A DNA stretch of 64,000 nt from Aquimarina amphilecti (GTDB lineage Bacteria > Bacteroidota > Bacteroidia > Flavobacteriales > Flavobacteriaceae), in the NCBI RefSeq assembly GCF_900109375.1, contig NZ_FOAB01000010.1:1-64000 (forward strand), read 5' to 3'. The translations under genes were made by a program, and so were the position numbers. This document shows, piece by piece, positions 1 through 9,500 of the stretch (positions within the stretch are counted from its first letter, which is position 1; each line of letters begins with the position of its first letter). The notes below the pieces were generated by a model that saw only the letters and a list, made by a program, of their open reading frames with translations, had not been told where the DNA came from and ran no database searches.

Positions 1-3000
1 CCAGCACTAATATTTCCACTAGTATCCGCATCTGTAGTCAACACTGCACTCTTTGAAATACTTAAATCACTTGATGGCGGTATAGTGGTACAAAAATCAA
101 ATCCACCAATTCCAGCACCATGAACCACATTTGCACTACAACCATCGCAGTTTTGCCAAACAATAGTAATACTTGCGATTCCATCTAAGTCTTCAAAATT
201 AACTCCTATTTGATCATTATCATTTGCTGTTGAACTACTCTCAGCATTAATTTCTCCATTAGCCTCATCAGAATCATAAGAAGGTGTTCCTGAATCTGTG
301 AATGTTGGAAAAATTGTATTTCCTAAACCATCAGTCGCAGTAACCGTAAATAAATCTCCATTCGTTCCATTAGAATTTATATGATAAAGATCAAATCCTA
401 TAGAGTATATATCTGTACTAAACGATATTGTTTGTGTAATTCCAGTTGCTCCAAATCCATTCGTAAAATATTCTAAAACTTCATCTTCTAAATTCTCGGA
501 AGCATTACTAGCAACACTTGGCGTATCAAGAGAAGTCGTTACAGGCCAACCATTTAAAGTACTTGTTTCTCCAGAAAACGTATGGGTTATATCTATTCCT
601 GATCCATCTACATTAGAAAACGTATTAGTAAGAGCGCCATCCGGAGTCCAATCAAATTCATCTATACCATTAGGGACAAAACCATCCCAAACTAAATTAT
701 AAATTGTACTACTACAAGCTGGATTTTGATGTAACACGTTTACAACTGGTGCATCACAAATATTCGTAGTAGCATCATTTGTAACCCTAGGATTTGTTCC
801 TAGAGTATAATCTACTCCTGTTTCTGTAACTAAACCTGAACCATCTACTGTTGCCGGATCTGTCATTCCAAACTGTCCTCCATCTCCACCATCCGCATTA
901 CTATCATTATAAGCTTCATTGGCATCACTACAGCCATCATCATCAGAATCCAAATCTAGATGATTCGGAATATCATCTCCATCTGTATCCTCATATGTAC
1001 AATAGGTAACATTAGAAAGTAAAAAAGTTATTAATCCATTATTCGCTACATCACCATCTTGCCTTGCTTTCCCTGTAGTAATTTGAAAAGATGATACTAA
1101 TCCCTCTATAACAATATCTGAATAATTAAGTGTCGTATCGCCCGAACCATTAGTATAAGAAGTTATGGACGGGGATGTACTATCGTTATTTACAATAACA
1201 TGAGAACTCCCAGATGAAGTAGTTGTATAACTCCCACTAGGAAAAGTCGTTGGACTCATCAAGGATCCCAAATTAATAATTTGACTTCCCGGACCGGTAG
1301 CATTTACAGTTACTTTATCGCCGCTATCTATTCCAGACCACCTAAACTTAACACCAGTAACCGGCTCACTGAATGTAAAAGTATACACTAAGCTTTCAGA
1401 TAATCCGTCATCTATTTCTTCACCTTGAATTCTAATAGTAGTTGGATCATCAACCTGTAATATGTTTAAAGTTCCTCCATCTACTTGATTTATCGTTGTA
1501 GTAATATCAACATCTACTCCATCAAAGTCGAAGATATCATTTATAGCACCTACTCCATTCTGATTTCCTGAAGGAGCCGTTCCAACACTAATTGATGAAG
1601 ATGCACAATTCAACCCTTCATCAGTGTCTAATATCCCGTCATTATCATCATCACTATCACAAAGATTACCAACATTATCAGAATCTTGGTCAGCTTGACC
1701 TGCATTAGCAATCGTAGGACAATTATCTAATGGATCACCTGTACCATCTCCATCAGTATCCACTACAAAACCATCTGGAGTTGAAGCAGTATTAATACCT
1801 GCAACAACCGTTATAGATGTTGGATCATCCCCTTGCGTCTGAACAGCGTTAATAGGTAAATCTGTATCAGAATCCAAAATATCAATAATAGCATTACCAG
1901 GAGGTAAAGTAGCACTATATGTTCCATCAGGATTTGTTTGTATGGTCTGAGTATTTCCATTTACATCTGTAATAGTAATTGTTACACTTCCTATACCGGA
2001 CTCACCACTCTGAACACTATCACCATTTGCGTCATTATATACTACCCCACTTATTGTTCCAGGATTCGAACAAGTAACTGCTCCATTGCTTATTCCTGTT
2101 ATTGACTCACCACTTCCTCCACTTGTAGCACCATTAGACGGAAATTCTGTTACAGCACCACTATTAGTAATACCATTAGAACCTCCATTTATATTAATCG
2201 TAGGCGAACCTGCAGAAACCGCTACAAAACCAGCACCTCCACCTCCTCCAGGACCTTCACTTTCATTATTAGTAATTAATTGATCTCCACCATCTCCACC
2301 ATTTACACTAAGTGTTAAAGTATTATCTATAGAAGAAGCTCTTAAAACGATACTTCCTCCTCCTCCTCCTCCTCCAGGTGCGTCATTATGGTTTGGAACT
2401 GTTGGTAAAGCATCAGCTCCATTAGCAATTATGTTACCAGAACCTGTAATAGAATTTGCTCCAAGCAGTATTATACCACCTCCATTAGCAGCATCTTGAC
2501 TTGCGCTATTATTTCTATCACCGGCTCCTCCTCCTCCTCCAAGGAAAATTCTATTTTGTTCATTTGCTATAAGAGGTCTTCCTCCTAAGCCTCCAACTGG
2601 ATCTCTATCATCCCCTCCCCAAGCATCACTACCAGGAGCAAGAGTTAACGCATTTTGATTGCTAGAACCATAAGAATAACCACCTCTTCCTCCACCGGAA
2701 GAATTAGTTAATGCGTTACCATTTGCTATATAATCGGGATCTAAGGTCCATGCAGAAGTTCCGATACACCCAGAACACATTACACCAGAACCATTAAACC
2801 AAGTATTACCGTTATTACCATTAGATCCACCACCACCACCAGAGTTGTGAGAGTTTCCTCCTCCACCTCCATTAGCTGGCGCTCCTCTACCATATCTTCC
2901 GCCTAATGTATCATAATCCGTTTGATACCCAACAATACTTTCTCCTTTTTCTGCTCCTCGTCCATTTGCATTAGTTACAAAATCATTAACAACCGTAGTT

Positions 3001-3629
3001 CCATTCGTGGAAGTTGTATTATCAACAACTCCACCTCTAAATCCAAGTCCAGAACCATCTATATCACCTTCAATATCTATTATGTTTGCTGTAATAACTA
3101 CAAGACCACCACGTCTACTTCCTGCAAAATCCTCCCAAGCTAAAGGAACTACCGAAGCACCAGCATCTATAGTAAGAGTGTTATATTGTGGGACCTTAAT
3201 TACTTGTGTTTTACCCGCCACAAAATAACTATTAGCAATCTCACAGGTTAATGTTATCGTATTCGCACTTATACTAGCAACATAACCGTACTCATACACT
3301 CCTGAACTTCCATAATCAGTTATATCACCATAACTAACAGTGTTAGTTGTATTGATAGTTGCTCCTTGAGCCTGATAAATCAAAATCAAATCTCCACTAG
3401 AAAGACCTCCAAGATCGGTTGCGACACTATTCACATCCAGCGTAATATCACCAGCAGATATATCTGAGGTAACAGGACTATAGGTATTAAGAACAGTATT
3501 TGCAGCCGTTACGGTAAGATCACCATCTTTGGCTTCCTGACCGGAAGCGCTGTAGGTAACTAAAAAGATAAAGGTCAAAAGAGACATAAACGCACTTTGA
3601 CCCAACAAGACTTGGGTAATTTTTTTCAT
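1..3629 (-). CDS. Giant glycine-rich surface protein, 3' end outside window
   Basis: I translated this frame from the ATG at 3629 to the left edge (1209 residues) with no stop, so the C-terminus lies outside. Residues 1 to about 30 are a Sec signal peptide ending near YSASGQ. Residues about 246-513 are very glycine-rich with runs of five or six Gly. About 523-593 is an SdrD B-like fold (GVVYNDANGDSVQSGE). About 621-676 and 876-900 are Asp-rich thrombospondin type-3-like calcium repeats (DTDGDGTGDPLDNCP, DTDGDDIPNHLDLDSDDDG). The visible part ends with DLSISKSA, the usual opening of a DUF11 repeat. Known flavobacterial relatives end with a type IX secretion or gliding-motility sorting domain, which cannot be checked here. 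An exported adhesin-like or matrix protein is inferred. Confidence 0.85.
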   Translation of the reverse strand, partial: MKKITQVLLGQSAFMSLLTFIFLVTYSASGQEAKDGDLTVTAANTVLNTYSPVTSDISAGDITLDVNSVATDLGGLSSGDLILIYQAQGATINTTNTVSYGDITDYGSSGVYEYGYVASISANTITLTCEIANSYFVAGKTQVIKVPQYNTLTIDAGASVVPLAWEDFAGSRRGGLVVITANIIDIEGDIDGSGLGFRGGVVDNTTSTNGTTVVNDFVTNANGRGAEKGESIVGYQTDYDTLGGRYGRGAPANGGGGGNSHNSGGGGGSNGNNGNTWFNGSGVMCSGCIGTSAWTLDPDYIANGNALTNSSGGGRGGYSYGSSNQNALTLAPGSDAWGGDDRDPVGGLGGRPLIANEQNRIFLGGGGGAGDRNNSASQDAANGGGIILLGANSITGSGNIIANGADALPTVPNHNDAPGGGGGGGSIVLRASSIDNTLTLSVNGGDGGDQLITNNESEGPGGGGGAGFVAVSAGSPTININGGSNGITNSGAVTEFPSNGATSGGSGESITGISNGAVTCSNPGTISGVVYNDANGDSVQSGESGIGSVTITITDVNGNTQTIQTNPDGTYSATLPPGNAIIDILDSDTDLPINAVQTQGDDPTSITVVAGINTASTPDGFVVDTDGDGTGDPLDNCPTIANAGQADQDSDNVGNLCDSDDDNDGILDTDEGLNCASSSISVGTAPSGNQNGVGAINDIFDFDGVDVDITTTINQVDGGTLNILQVDDPTTIRIQGEEIDDGLSESLVYTFTFSEPVTGVKFRWSGIDSGDKVTVNATGPGSQIINLGSLMSPTTFPSGSYTTTSSGSSHVIVNNDSTSPSITSYTNGSGDTTLNYSDIVIEGLVSSFQITTGKARQDGDVANNGLITFLLSNVTYCTYEDTDGDDIPNHLDLDSDDDGCSDANEAYNDSNADGGDGGQFGMTDPATVDGSGLVTETGVDYTLGTNPRVTNDATTNICDAPVVNVLHQNPACSSTIYNLVWDGFVPNGIDEFDWTPDGALTNTFSNVDGSGIDITHTFSGETSTLNGWPVTTSLDTPSVASNASENLEDEVLEYFTNGFGATGITQTISFSTDIYSIGFDLYHINSNGTNGDLFTVTATDGLGNTIFPTFTDSGTPSYDSDEANGEINAESSSTANDNDQIGVNFEDLDGIASITIVWQNCDGCSANVVHGAGIGGFDFCTTIPPSSDLSISKSAVLTTDADTSGNISA

Positions 3630-3954
3630 ATGACGATGGTTTACAACAGTATATAAAAGTTTGGGTATAACCTTTATTTACCATTCATAAATATCTTAAA
3701 TAATATTTATATTTTAAAAACATATAATATCTTTACGGTAAAACCGTAATTCATTATATATACAAATATGGCATACATTAGAACAATTAACACTTAATTC
3801 CCCAAATTTTTTTCTTTTTTTCGACGAAATACACTTTTCGAACGGCGAAAAACGACTGAAATTTATAACATTTCAAAATAACGTAGTTTTTAAGTCTCTT
3901 ATCTTCATTGTACATTTATATAGTATATTTGCAAACTTTAGCAATAGAACTACA
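3630..3954. other. Divergent intergenic region, surface protein / prfC
   Basis: This AT-rich 325-base gap separates two divergent start codons and must hold both promoters. A small inverted repeat TTACGGT-AAA-ACCGTAA lies at 3733-3749, in the probable leader or promoter of the surface gene. A second small stem (TTTTCG, 5 nt, CGAAAA) lies at 3835-3851. The best promoter element for the surface gene is an imperfect CATATTTG on the minus strand near 3763-3771. I see no small gene. Confidence 0.5.
3924..3931 (+). promoter_or_regulatory. prfC promoter, -7 element
   Basis: TATATTTG matches the Bacteroidota -7 consensus TAnnTTTG exactly and lies 23 bases before the prfC ATG. No convincing TTTG -33 box is found 18 bases upstream, so this rests on the -7 match alone. 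Confidence 0.5.
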
Positions 3955-5541
3955 ATGAAATTCTCAGAAGAAATAAAGAGACGAAGAACATTTGGAATCA
4001 TATCGCATCCAGATGCTGGTAAAACAACATTAACAGAAAAGCTACTTCTATTCGGAGGAGCAATCCAAGAAGCGGGAGCTGTTAAATCCAATAAAATTAA
4101 AAAAGGTGCGACCAGTGATTTCATGGAAATCGAACGCCAAAGAGGAATTTCGGTAGCCACTTCTGTATTAGCCTTTGAATACCAAGGAGTTAAAATAAAC
4201 ATTTTAGATACTCCTGGACATAAGGATTTTGCTGAAGATACTTTTAGAACTTTAACGGCCGTTGACAGTGTAATTGTAGTTATTGATGTTGCTAAAGGTG
4301 TAGAGGAACAAACTGAAAAATTAGTTTCTGTCTGCAGAATGAGAAATATTCCAATGATTGTATTTATAAACAAACTAGATCGAGAAGGAAAAGATGCCTT
4401 CGAACTTTTAGATGAAGTGGAACAAAAATTGGGATTAAAAGTAACACCTTTGAGCTTTCCTATTGGTATGGGATATGATTTTAAAGGAATTTATAATATC
4501 TGGGAAAAAAACATCAATCTTTTTAGCGGAGATAGCAGAAAAAATATTGAAGAAACCATTGAAGTATCTGATTTATCATCACCTGAGCTTAACACTTTGA
4601 TTGGCGACACAGCAGCAGACACTCTGAGAGAAGAAATAGAATTAGTCGAAGGTATTTATCCATCATTCGATAAAGAATTATATCAAAAAGGAGATTTACA
4701 ACCTGTATTTTTTGGTTCTGCTTTAAATAATTTTGGTGTGCGTGAATTACTTGATTGTTTTATATCCATAGCACCTACTCCAAGAGCTAAAGAAAGTGAT
4801 ACCAGAGTAGTACAACCTGATGAGAAAGATTTTACAGGTTTTGTATTTAAAATCCATGCGAATATGGACCCTAAACACCGAGACAGATTAGCTTTTATTA
4901 AAATAGTTTCTGGAACTTTCGAACGGAATGTACCATATTTACATACAAGGCACAATAAAAAACTTAAATTCTCTAGTCCAAATGCATTTTTTGCCGAAAA
5001 GAAAGAAATTGTAGATATCTCATATCCCGGAGATATTGTAGGTTTACACGATACTGGTAATTTTAAAATCGGTGATACCTTAACAACTGGAGAACAATTA
5101 AACTACAAAGGTATTCCCAGTTTTTCTCCTGAACATTTTAGATACATTAACAATGCTGACCCACTAAAATCCAAACAATTAGCAAAAGGTATTGATCAGT
5201 TAATGGATGAAGGAGTAGCCCAGCTATTTACCTTAGAATTAAATGGAAGAAAAGTGATTGGTACAGTTGGTGCACTTCAATATGAAGTAATACAATATAG
5301 ACTAGAACATGAATACGGAGCAAAATGTACTTATGAAAATTTAAATGTACATAAAGCTTGTTGGATATATGTAGAGGATGAAAATAATGATGAGTTTAAA
5401 GATTTTAAACGAGTTAAAAGTAAATTTCTTGCAAAGGATAAACAAGGCCAATTAGTATTTTTAGCAGATTCTTCGTTTAGCTTACAAATGACGCAACAAA
5501 AATATCCTTCTATCACTTTTCATTTCACATCCGAATTCTAA
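3955..5541 (+). CDS. prfC: Peptide chain release factor 3 (RF3)
   Basis: RF3 is a translational GTPase that removes RF1/RF2 from the ribosome after peptide release. The protein is 528 residues, the usual length. The G motifs are SHPDAGKT (18-25), DTPGH (85-89) and NKLD (139-142), and the effector region has the RF3-type ERQRGISVATS. The C-terminal half has the RF3 domains, with FRYINNADPLKSKQLAKG and LQYEVIQYRLEHEYG. It is a single-gene unit between the divergent surface gene and the convergent DUF962 gene, with its own -7 element and a terminator-like hairpin downstream. No Shine-Dalgarno sequence precedes the ATG, as is usual in this phylum. Confidence 0.97.
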   Translation: MKFSEEIKRRRTFGIISHPDAGKTTLTEKLLLFGGAIQEAGAVKSNKIKKGATSDFMEIERQRGISVATSVLAFEYQGVKINILDTPGHKDFAEDTFRTLTAVDSVIVVIDVAKGVEEQTEKLVSVCRMRNIPMIVFINKLDREGKDAFELLDEVEQKLGLKVTPLSFPIGMGYDFKGIYNIWEKNINLFSGDSRKNIEETIEVSDLSSPELNTLIGDTAADTLREEIELVEGIYPSFDKELYQKGDLQPVFFGSALNNFGVRELLDCFISIAPTPRAKESDTRVVQPDEKDFTGFVFKIHANMDPKHRDRLAFIKIVSGTFERNVPYLHTRHNKKLKFSSPNAFFAEKKEIVDISYPGDIVGLHDTGNFKIGDTLTTGEQLNYKGIPSFSPEHFRYINNADPLKSKQLAKGIDQLMDEGVAQLFTLELNGRKVIGTVGALQYEVIQYRLEHEYGAKCTYENLNVHKACWIYVEDENNDEFKDFKRVKSKFLAKDKQGQLVFLADSSFSLQMTQQKYPSITFHFTSEF

Positions 5542-5617
5542 ACTCATTTTAAAACTATTTTTAAACACTTTTACAAAGAAAACAACTATTTATACGTCTT
5601 TAAAATTAAAAGACATT

Positions 5618-5648
5618 AAACAAGTTACATTTAACCTGTTTATTTTTT
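5618..5648 (+). terminator. Probable terminator of prfC
   Basis: AAACAAGTT (5618-5626) pairs with AACCTGTTT (5633-5641) apart from one mismatch, and is followed by a run of T at 5643-5648. It sits in the convergent gap after prfC. Confidence 0.55.
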
Positions 5649-5699
5649 AGTCATTATAAAAAACTATCAATTCAATAATTGTTATAATTAAATCCTATA

Positions 5700-6020
5700 T
5701 CAATCTTTTGAACTATCAAACCCACGTTTTCCTGCGAGAATTTCAAAAAACAATTTAAAATCTGAAATCAAACTCCAAAAAGGATATTTAAATGTAGCAG
5801 GCTTATTCTTTTCAAAAAAAGCATGACCAACCCATGCAAAACCATAACCGACTAAAGGCACCAAAAACCACTTCCAACTCCACCCATAAAATATAGCAAA
5901 TCCTATAATAACAAAAACCAAAAAGGTTCCTACGAAATGTAAAGTCCTACTAGTCTTATTTTGATGTTCCATTAGGTAGAATCTATAAAATTCTGAATAT
6001 GTTTTAATTCTATCCGACAT
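5700..6020 (-). CDS. DUF962 / Mpo1-like membrane protein
   Basis: This 106-residue protein matches the DUF962 family (YGL010w/Mpo1-like). The N-terminus SEFYRFYLMEHQNKTSRTLH is typical, with the conserved Y...H...N...LH pattern, then hydrophobic helices at about 28-45 and 50-62, then the second histidine motif GHAFFEKNKPATFKYP at about 66-81. In yeast Mpo1 is an Fe(II)-dependent dioxygenase in alpha-oxidation of 2-hydroxy fatty acids. Whether small bacterial members have this activity is not established, so the function is inferred. It lies downstream of the DUF3467 gene on the same strand but beyond a strong terminator, so it is probably its own unit. Confidence 0.85.
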   Translation of the reverse strand: MSDRIKTYSEFYRFYLMEHQNKTSRTLHFVGTFLVFVIIGFAIFYGWSWKWFLVPLVGYGFAWVGHAFFEKNKPATFKYPFWSLISDFKLFFEILAGKRGFDSSKD

Positions 6021-6099
6021 ATTTTAATATATTAAATAAAGAATGTTTAAGATAACAAATTATATATCCTTATCAAATTCAAAATTCTGATATAAAAAA

Positions 6100-6127
6100 A
6101 ATCCGCTCTTTTTACAAGAAGCGGATT
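6100..6127 (-). terminator. Rho-independent terminator after DUF3467
   Basis: AATCCGCT (6100-6107) and AGCGGATT (6120-6127) form an 8-bp stem. Read on the minus strand, the stem ends in a run of eight T (6100-6093). It follows the DUF3467 stop by about 30 bases and closes the rpoBC operon. Confidence 0.85.
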
Positions 6128-6154
6128 TTTATATAATAAAAAGTTATATATACT

Positions 6155-6469
6155 TTATGCTTGACCTGTAGGGCCAAAATTCAATGGAATCGGTGGCTGA
6201 TCATAATCCTTAATCTCCCCATGTGCAGCTTCAAACCTTGACACATTATCACCTAAAGCTTTTAATAACCTTTTAGCATGTTGAGGAGTTAAAATAATCC
6301 TACTCTTTACTTTACTTTTAGGTCTACCTGGCATAATATTAACAAAGTCAACCACAAACTCAGATACCGAGTGATTAATAATTGCCAAGTTACTATATAC
6401 TCCATCAGCTATTGCATCATCTAATTCTATATTTAACTGATTTTGTTTTTGTTTCTTTTCCTCTGCCAT
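6155..6469 (-). CDS. DUF3467 domain-containing protein
   Basis: This 104-residue cytoplasmic protein has the DUF3467 signature: an N-terminal LNIELDDAIADGVYSNLAII, then EFVVDFVNIMPGRPKSKVKSRIILTPQHAKRLLKALGDNVSRFE. The family has no firmly known function. In many Bacteroidota it directly follows rpoC, as here (71 bases after the rpoC stop). The position suggests a role in transcription or translation, but this is inference from context only. A palindromic hairpin separates it from rpoC, so its expression may depend on readthrough or processing. Confidence 0.9.
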   Translation of the reverse strand: MAEEKKQKQNQLNIELDDAIADGVYSNLAIINHSVSEFVVDFVNIMPGRPKSKVKSRIILTPQHAKRLLKALGDNVSRFEAAHGEIKDYDQPPIPLNFGPTGQA

Positions 6470-6510
6470 TTTATACTATTTTATGAAAGCTAATAGCTTC
6501 TTAAAAACAG

Positions 6511-6534
6511 AAAGCCTGCCAATTGGCAGGCTTT
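6511..6534 (-). terminator. Perfect palindrome between rpoC and DUF3467
   Basis: AAAGCCTGCC-AATT-GGCAGGCTTT is a perfect 24-base palindrome only six bases after the rpoC stop. On the minus strand it is followed by CTGTTTTTAAG, a short T run. It may be an intrinsic terminator with partial readthrough or an mRNA 3'-end stabiliser. Confidence 0.7.
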
Positions 6535-6540
6535 AACTGA

Positions 6541-9500
6541 TTAATTATAATTTACTTCTTGTCTTTGTTCCATTCGATCTTCGAATTCTTCCTTGGAACC
6601 AACTATGATACTTTCGTAATCTCTCATACCTGTTCCAGCTGGAATTCTATGTCCAACGATTACATTCTCTTTTAATCCTTCTAAGTCATCAACTTTACCA
6701 CTTACAGCAGCTTCATTTAATACTTTTGTAGTTTCCTGGAATGAAGCAGCAGAAATAAATGACTTAGTCTGAAGCGAAGCTCTTGTAATACCCTGAAGTA
6801 TCGGAGTCGCTGTAGCAGGAGTAACATCTCTTGCTTCTACTAAGTTTTTATCTTCCCTTCTCAAAATAGAATTCTCATCTCTAAGATCTCTTGGAGAAAT
6901 AATCTGACCAGCTTTTAAGTTTTCACTATCACCAGCTTCTTCTACAACCTTCATTCCGAAGATAGCATCATTTTCCTGAATGAAATCAGACTTATGAACT
7001 AATTGATTTTCTAAGAAAATAGTATCACCTGGATCTTGAATTCTAACTTTACGCATCATCTGACGTACTACTACTTCAAAATGCTTATCGTTAATCTTCA
7101 CACCCTGTAATCTATATACCTCCTGTACCTCATTAACTAAATACTGTTGTACAGCTGAAGGTCCTTTGATTTTCAAAATATCTTCTGGAGTTACAGAACC
7201 ATCAGATAATGGCATACCTGCACGTACAAAATCATTCTCTTGAACAAGAATCTGATTAGATAACTTCACAAGGTATTTCTTGATTTCTCCAATTCTAGAT
7301 TCTACAATAATCTCACGATTACCACGCTTAATCTTACCAAATGACACTACACCATCAATCTCACTCACAACAGCTGGGTTAGATGGATTACGCGCTTCGA
7401 ATAATTCCGTTACACGTGGAAGACCTCCTGTAATATCACCAGCTTTCGCTGACTTACGAGGAATCTTCACTAAAATCTTACCAACATTAATCTTATCATT
7501 ATCATCTACCATAAGATGGGCTCCTACCGGAAGGTTATAAGAACGAAGAACTTCGTCATCTTTACCCATTATTAATAACGTAGGTATCTTTTTCTTATCA
7601 CGAGATTCTGAGATTACTTTTTCCTGGAATCCAGTTTGTTCATCTATTTCTACTTGATAAGTAATACCTTGCTCAACATTTTCATAACTTACTTTTCCAG
7701 CAAATTCTGAAATAATCACACCGTTATATGGATCCCATTGACAGATACTCTGATCTTTCTTAACAGTATCTCCACTATTAATAAATAGCTGAGAACCGTA
7801 TGGTATTAAATTTGTACTAAGTACTATCTTAGTTTTAGGGTCTACGACCTTAACCTCAGAAGTACGAGAGATTACTACATCAATATCATTTCCGTCTGAA
7901 TCTTGACCTTTAACAGTTTTCAATTCATCTATCTCTGCTTTACCTGCAAATTTAGATTTCAATTGATTTTCTTCAGAAATGTTACTTGCAATACCTCCCA
8001 CGTGGAATGTACGTAATGTAAGCTGTGTACCTGGTTCTCCAATTGATTGTGCTGCCACAACACCAACTGCTTCACCACGCTGAACTGTTTTACCAGTTGC
8101 TAGGTTACGACCATAACATTTTACACAAATACCTTTCTTAGCTTCACAAGTTAACGCAGAACGAACTTCTACCGATTCTACTGGAGAATTCTCTATATTT
8201 TTAGCTATAACATCATCAATCTCAACTCCTGCTTCTACCAGAACTTCTTGAGTCAATGGGTTAATAACATCAACTAATGAAGTTCTACCGGTAATTCTAG
8301 CAGCAAGACCTTCAATAATTTCTTCATTTTTCTTTAGCGGGGTAACCTCTACACCTCTTAATGTTCCACAATCTTCTATATTAACAATAACATCTTGTGC
8401 TACATCAACTAAACGACGTGTAAGGTATCCTGCATCTGCAGTTTTAAGTGCAGTATCGGCAAGACCTTTACGAGCACCGTGAGTAGATATAAAATATTCA
8501 AGAATTGATAGACCTTCCTTAAAGTTAGAAAGAATTGGATTCTCAATAATTTCTCCACCAGCTGAATTAGATTTCTTTGGTTTAGCCATCAATCCACGCA
8601 TACCTGTAAGCTGACGAATCTGTTCTTTAGATCCCCTTGCTCCAGAGTCAAGCATCATATATACTGAGTTAAACCCTTGTTGATCTTCTCTAATACGCTT
8701 CATTGACAATTCTGTCAATTCAGCATTAGTTGAAGTCCAAATATCAATCACCTGATTATAACGCTCATTATTAGTAATAAGACCCATGTTATAATTCCCT
8801 ACAATATCGTCTACTTTAGCATTAGCATCGGCAATCATTGTATGCTTTTCTTTAGGAATAATGATATCCCCTAAACTAAAAGATAATCCTCCTCTAAATG
8901 CGAAGTTATATCCTAATGTTTTGATTTCATCTAGGAACGCCGCAGTTTCAGGAACACTAGTTACTTTCAAAATATCTCCAATAATATCTCTAAGAGATTT
9001 TTTGGTTAATACTTCGTTGATATAACCTGCTTTTTCTGGTACTTTTTCATTAAATAAAACTCTACCAGTAGTAGTTTCTATAATTTTAGTAACTAACTCC
9101 CCGTCTTCAATATCTTGTGTTCTAACTTTTATATTAGCATTGATATCAAGTCTTTTCTCATTATACGCAATAACAACCTCTTCTGGAGAATAAAAAGTAA
9201 GATCTTCACCTTTAATTACTAAATCCTTAGTTGATCTACGTGATTTAGTCATGTAATAAAGTCCTAATACCATATCCTGAGAAGGTACTGTAACTGGTGA
9301 ACCATTCGCAGGATTCAAAATGTTATGTGATGCTAACATCAATAACTGTGATTCTAATATTGCTTCTGGTCCTAGTGGTAAATGCACCGCCATCTGATCT
9401 CCATCAAAATCGGCGTTAAATGCCGTACACACTAATGGGTGTAACTGTATCGCTTTACCTTCAATAAGTTTTGGCTGGAATGCCTGAATACCCAAACGGT

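Noticed and set aside
2320..2900. GGA-rich tracts that look like a tandem DNA repeat
   Set aside because: They encode poly-Gly runs of the surface protein with variable spacing and no fixed repeat unit, so they are coding, not a satellite or CRISPR.
3873..4373. A 166-codon open frame on the minus strand over the prfC start
   Set aside because: It lies antisense to the well-supported RF3 coding sequence and has no recognisable domain.
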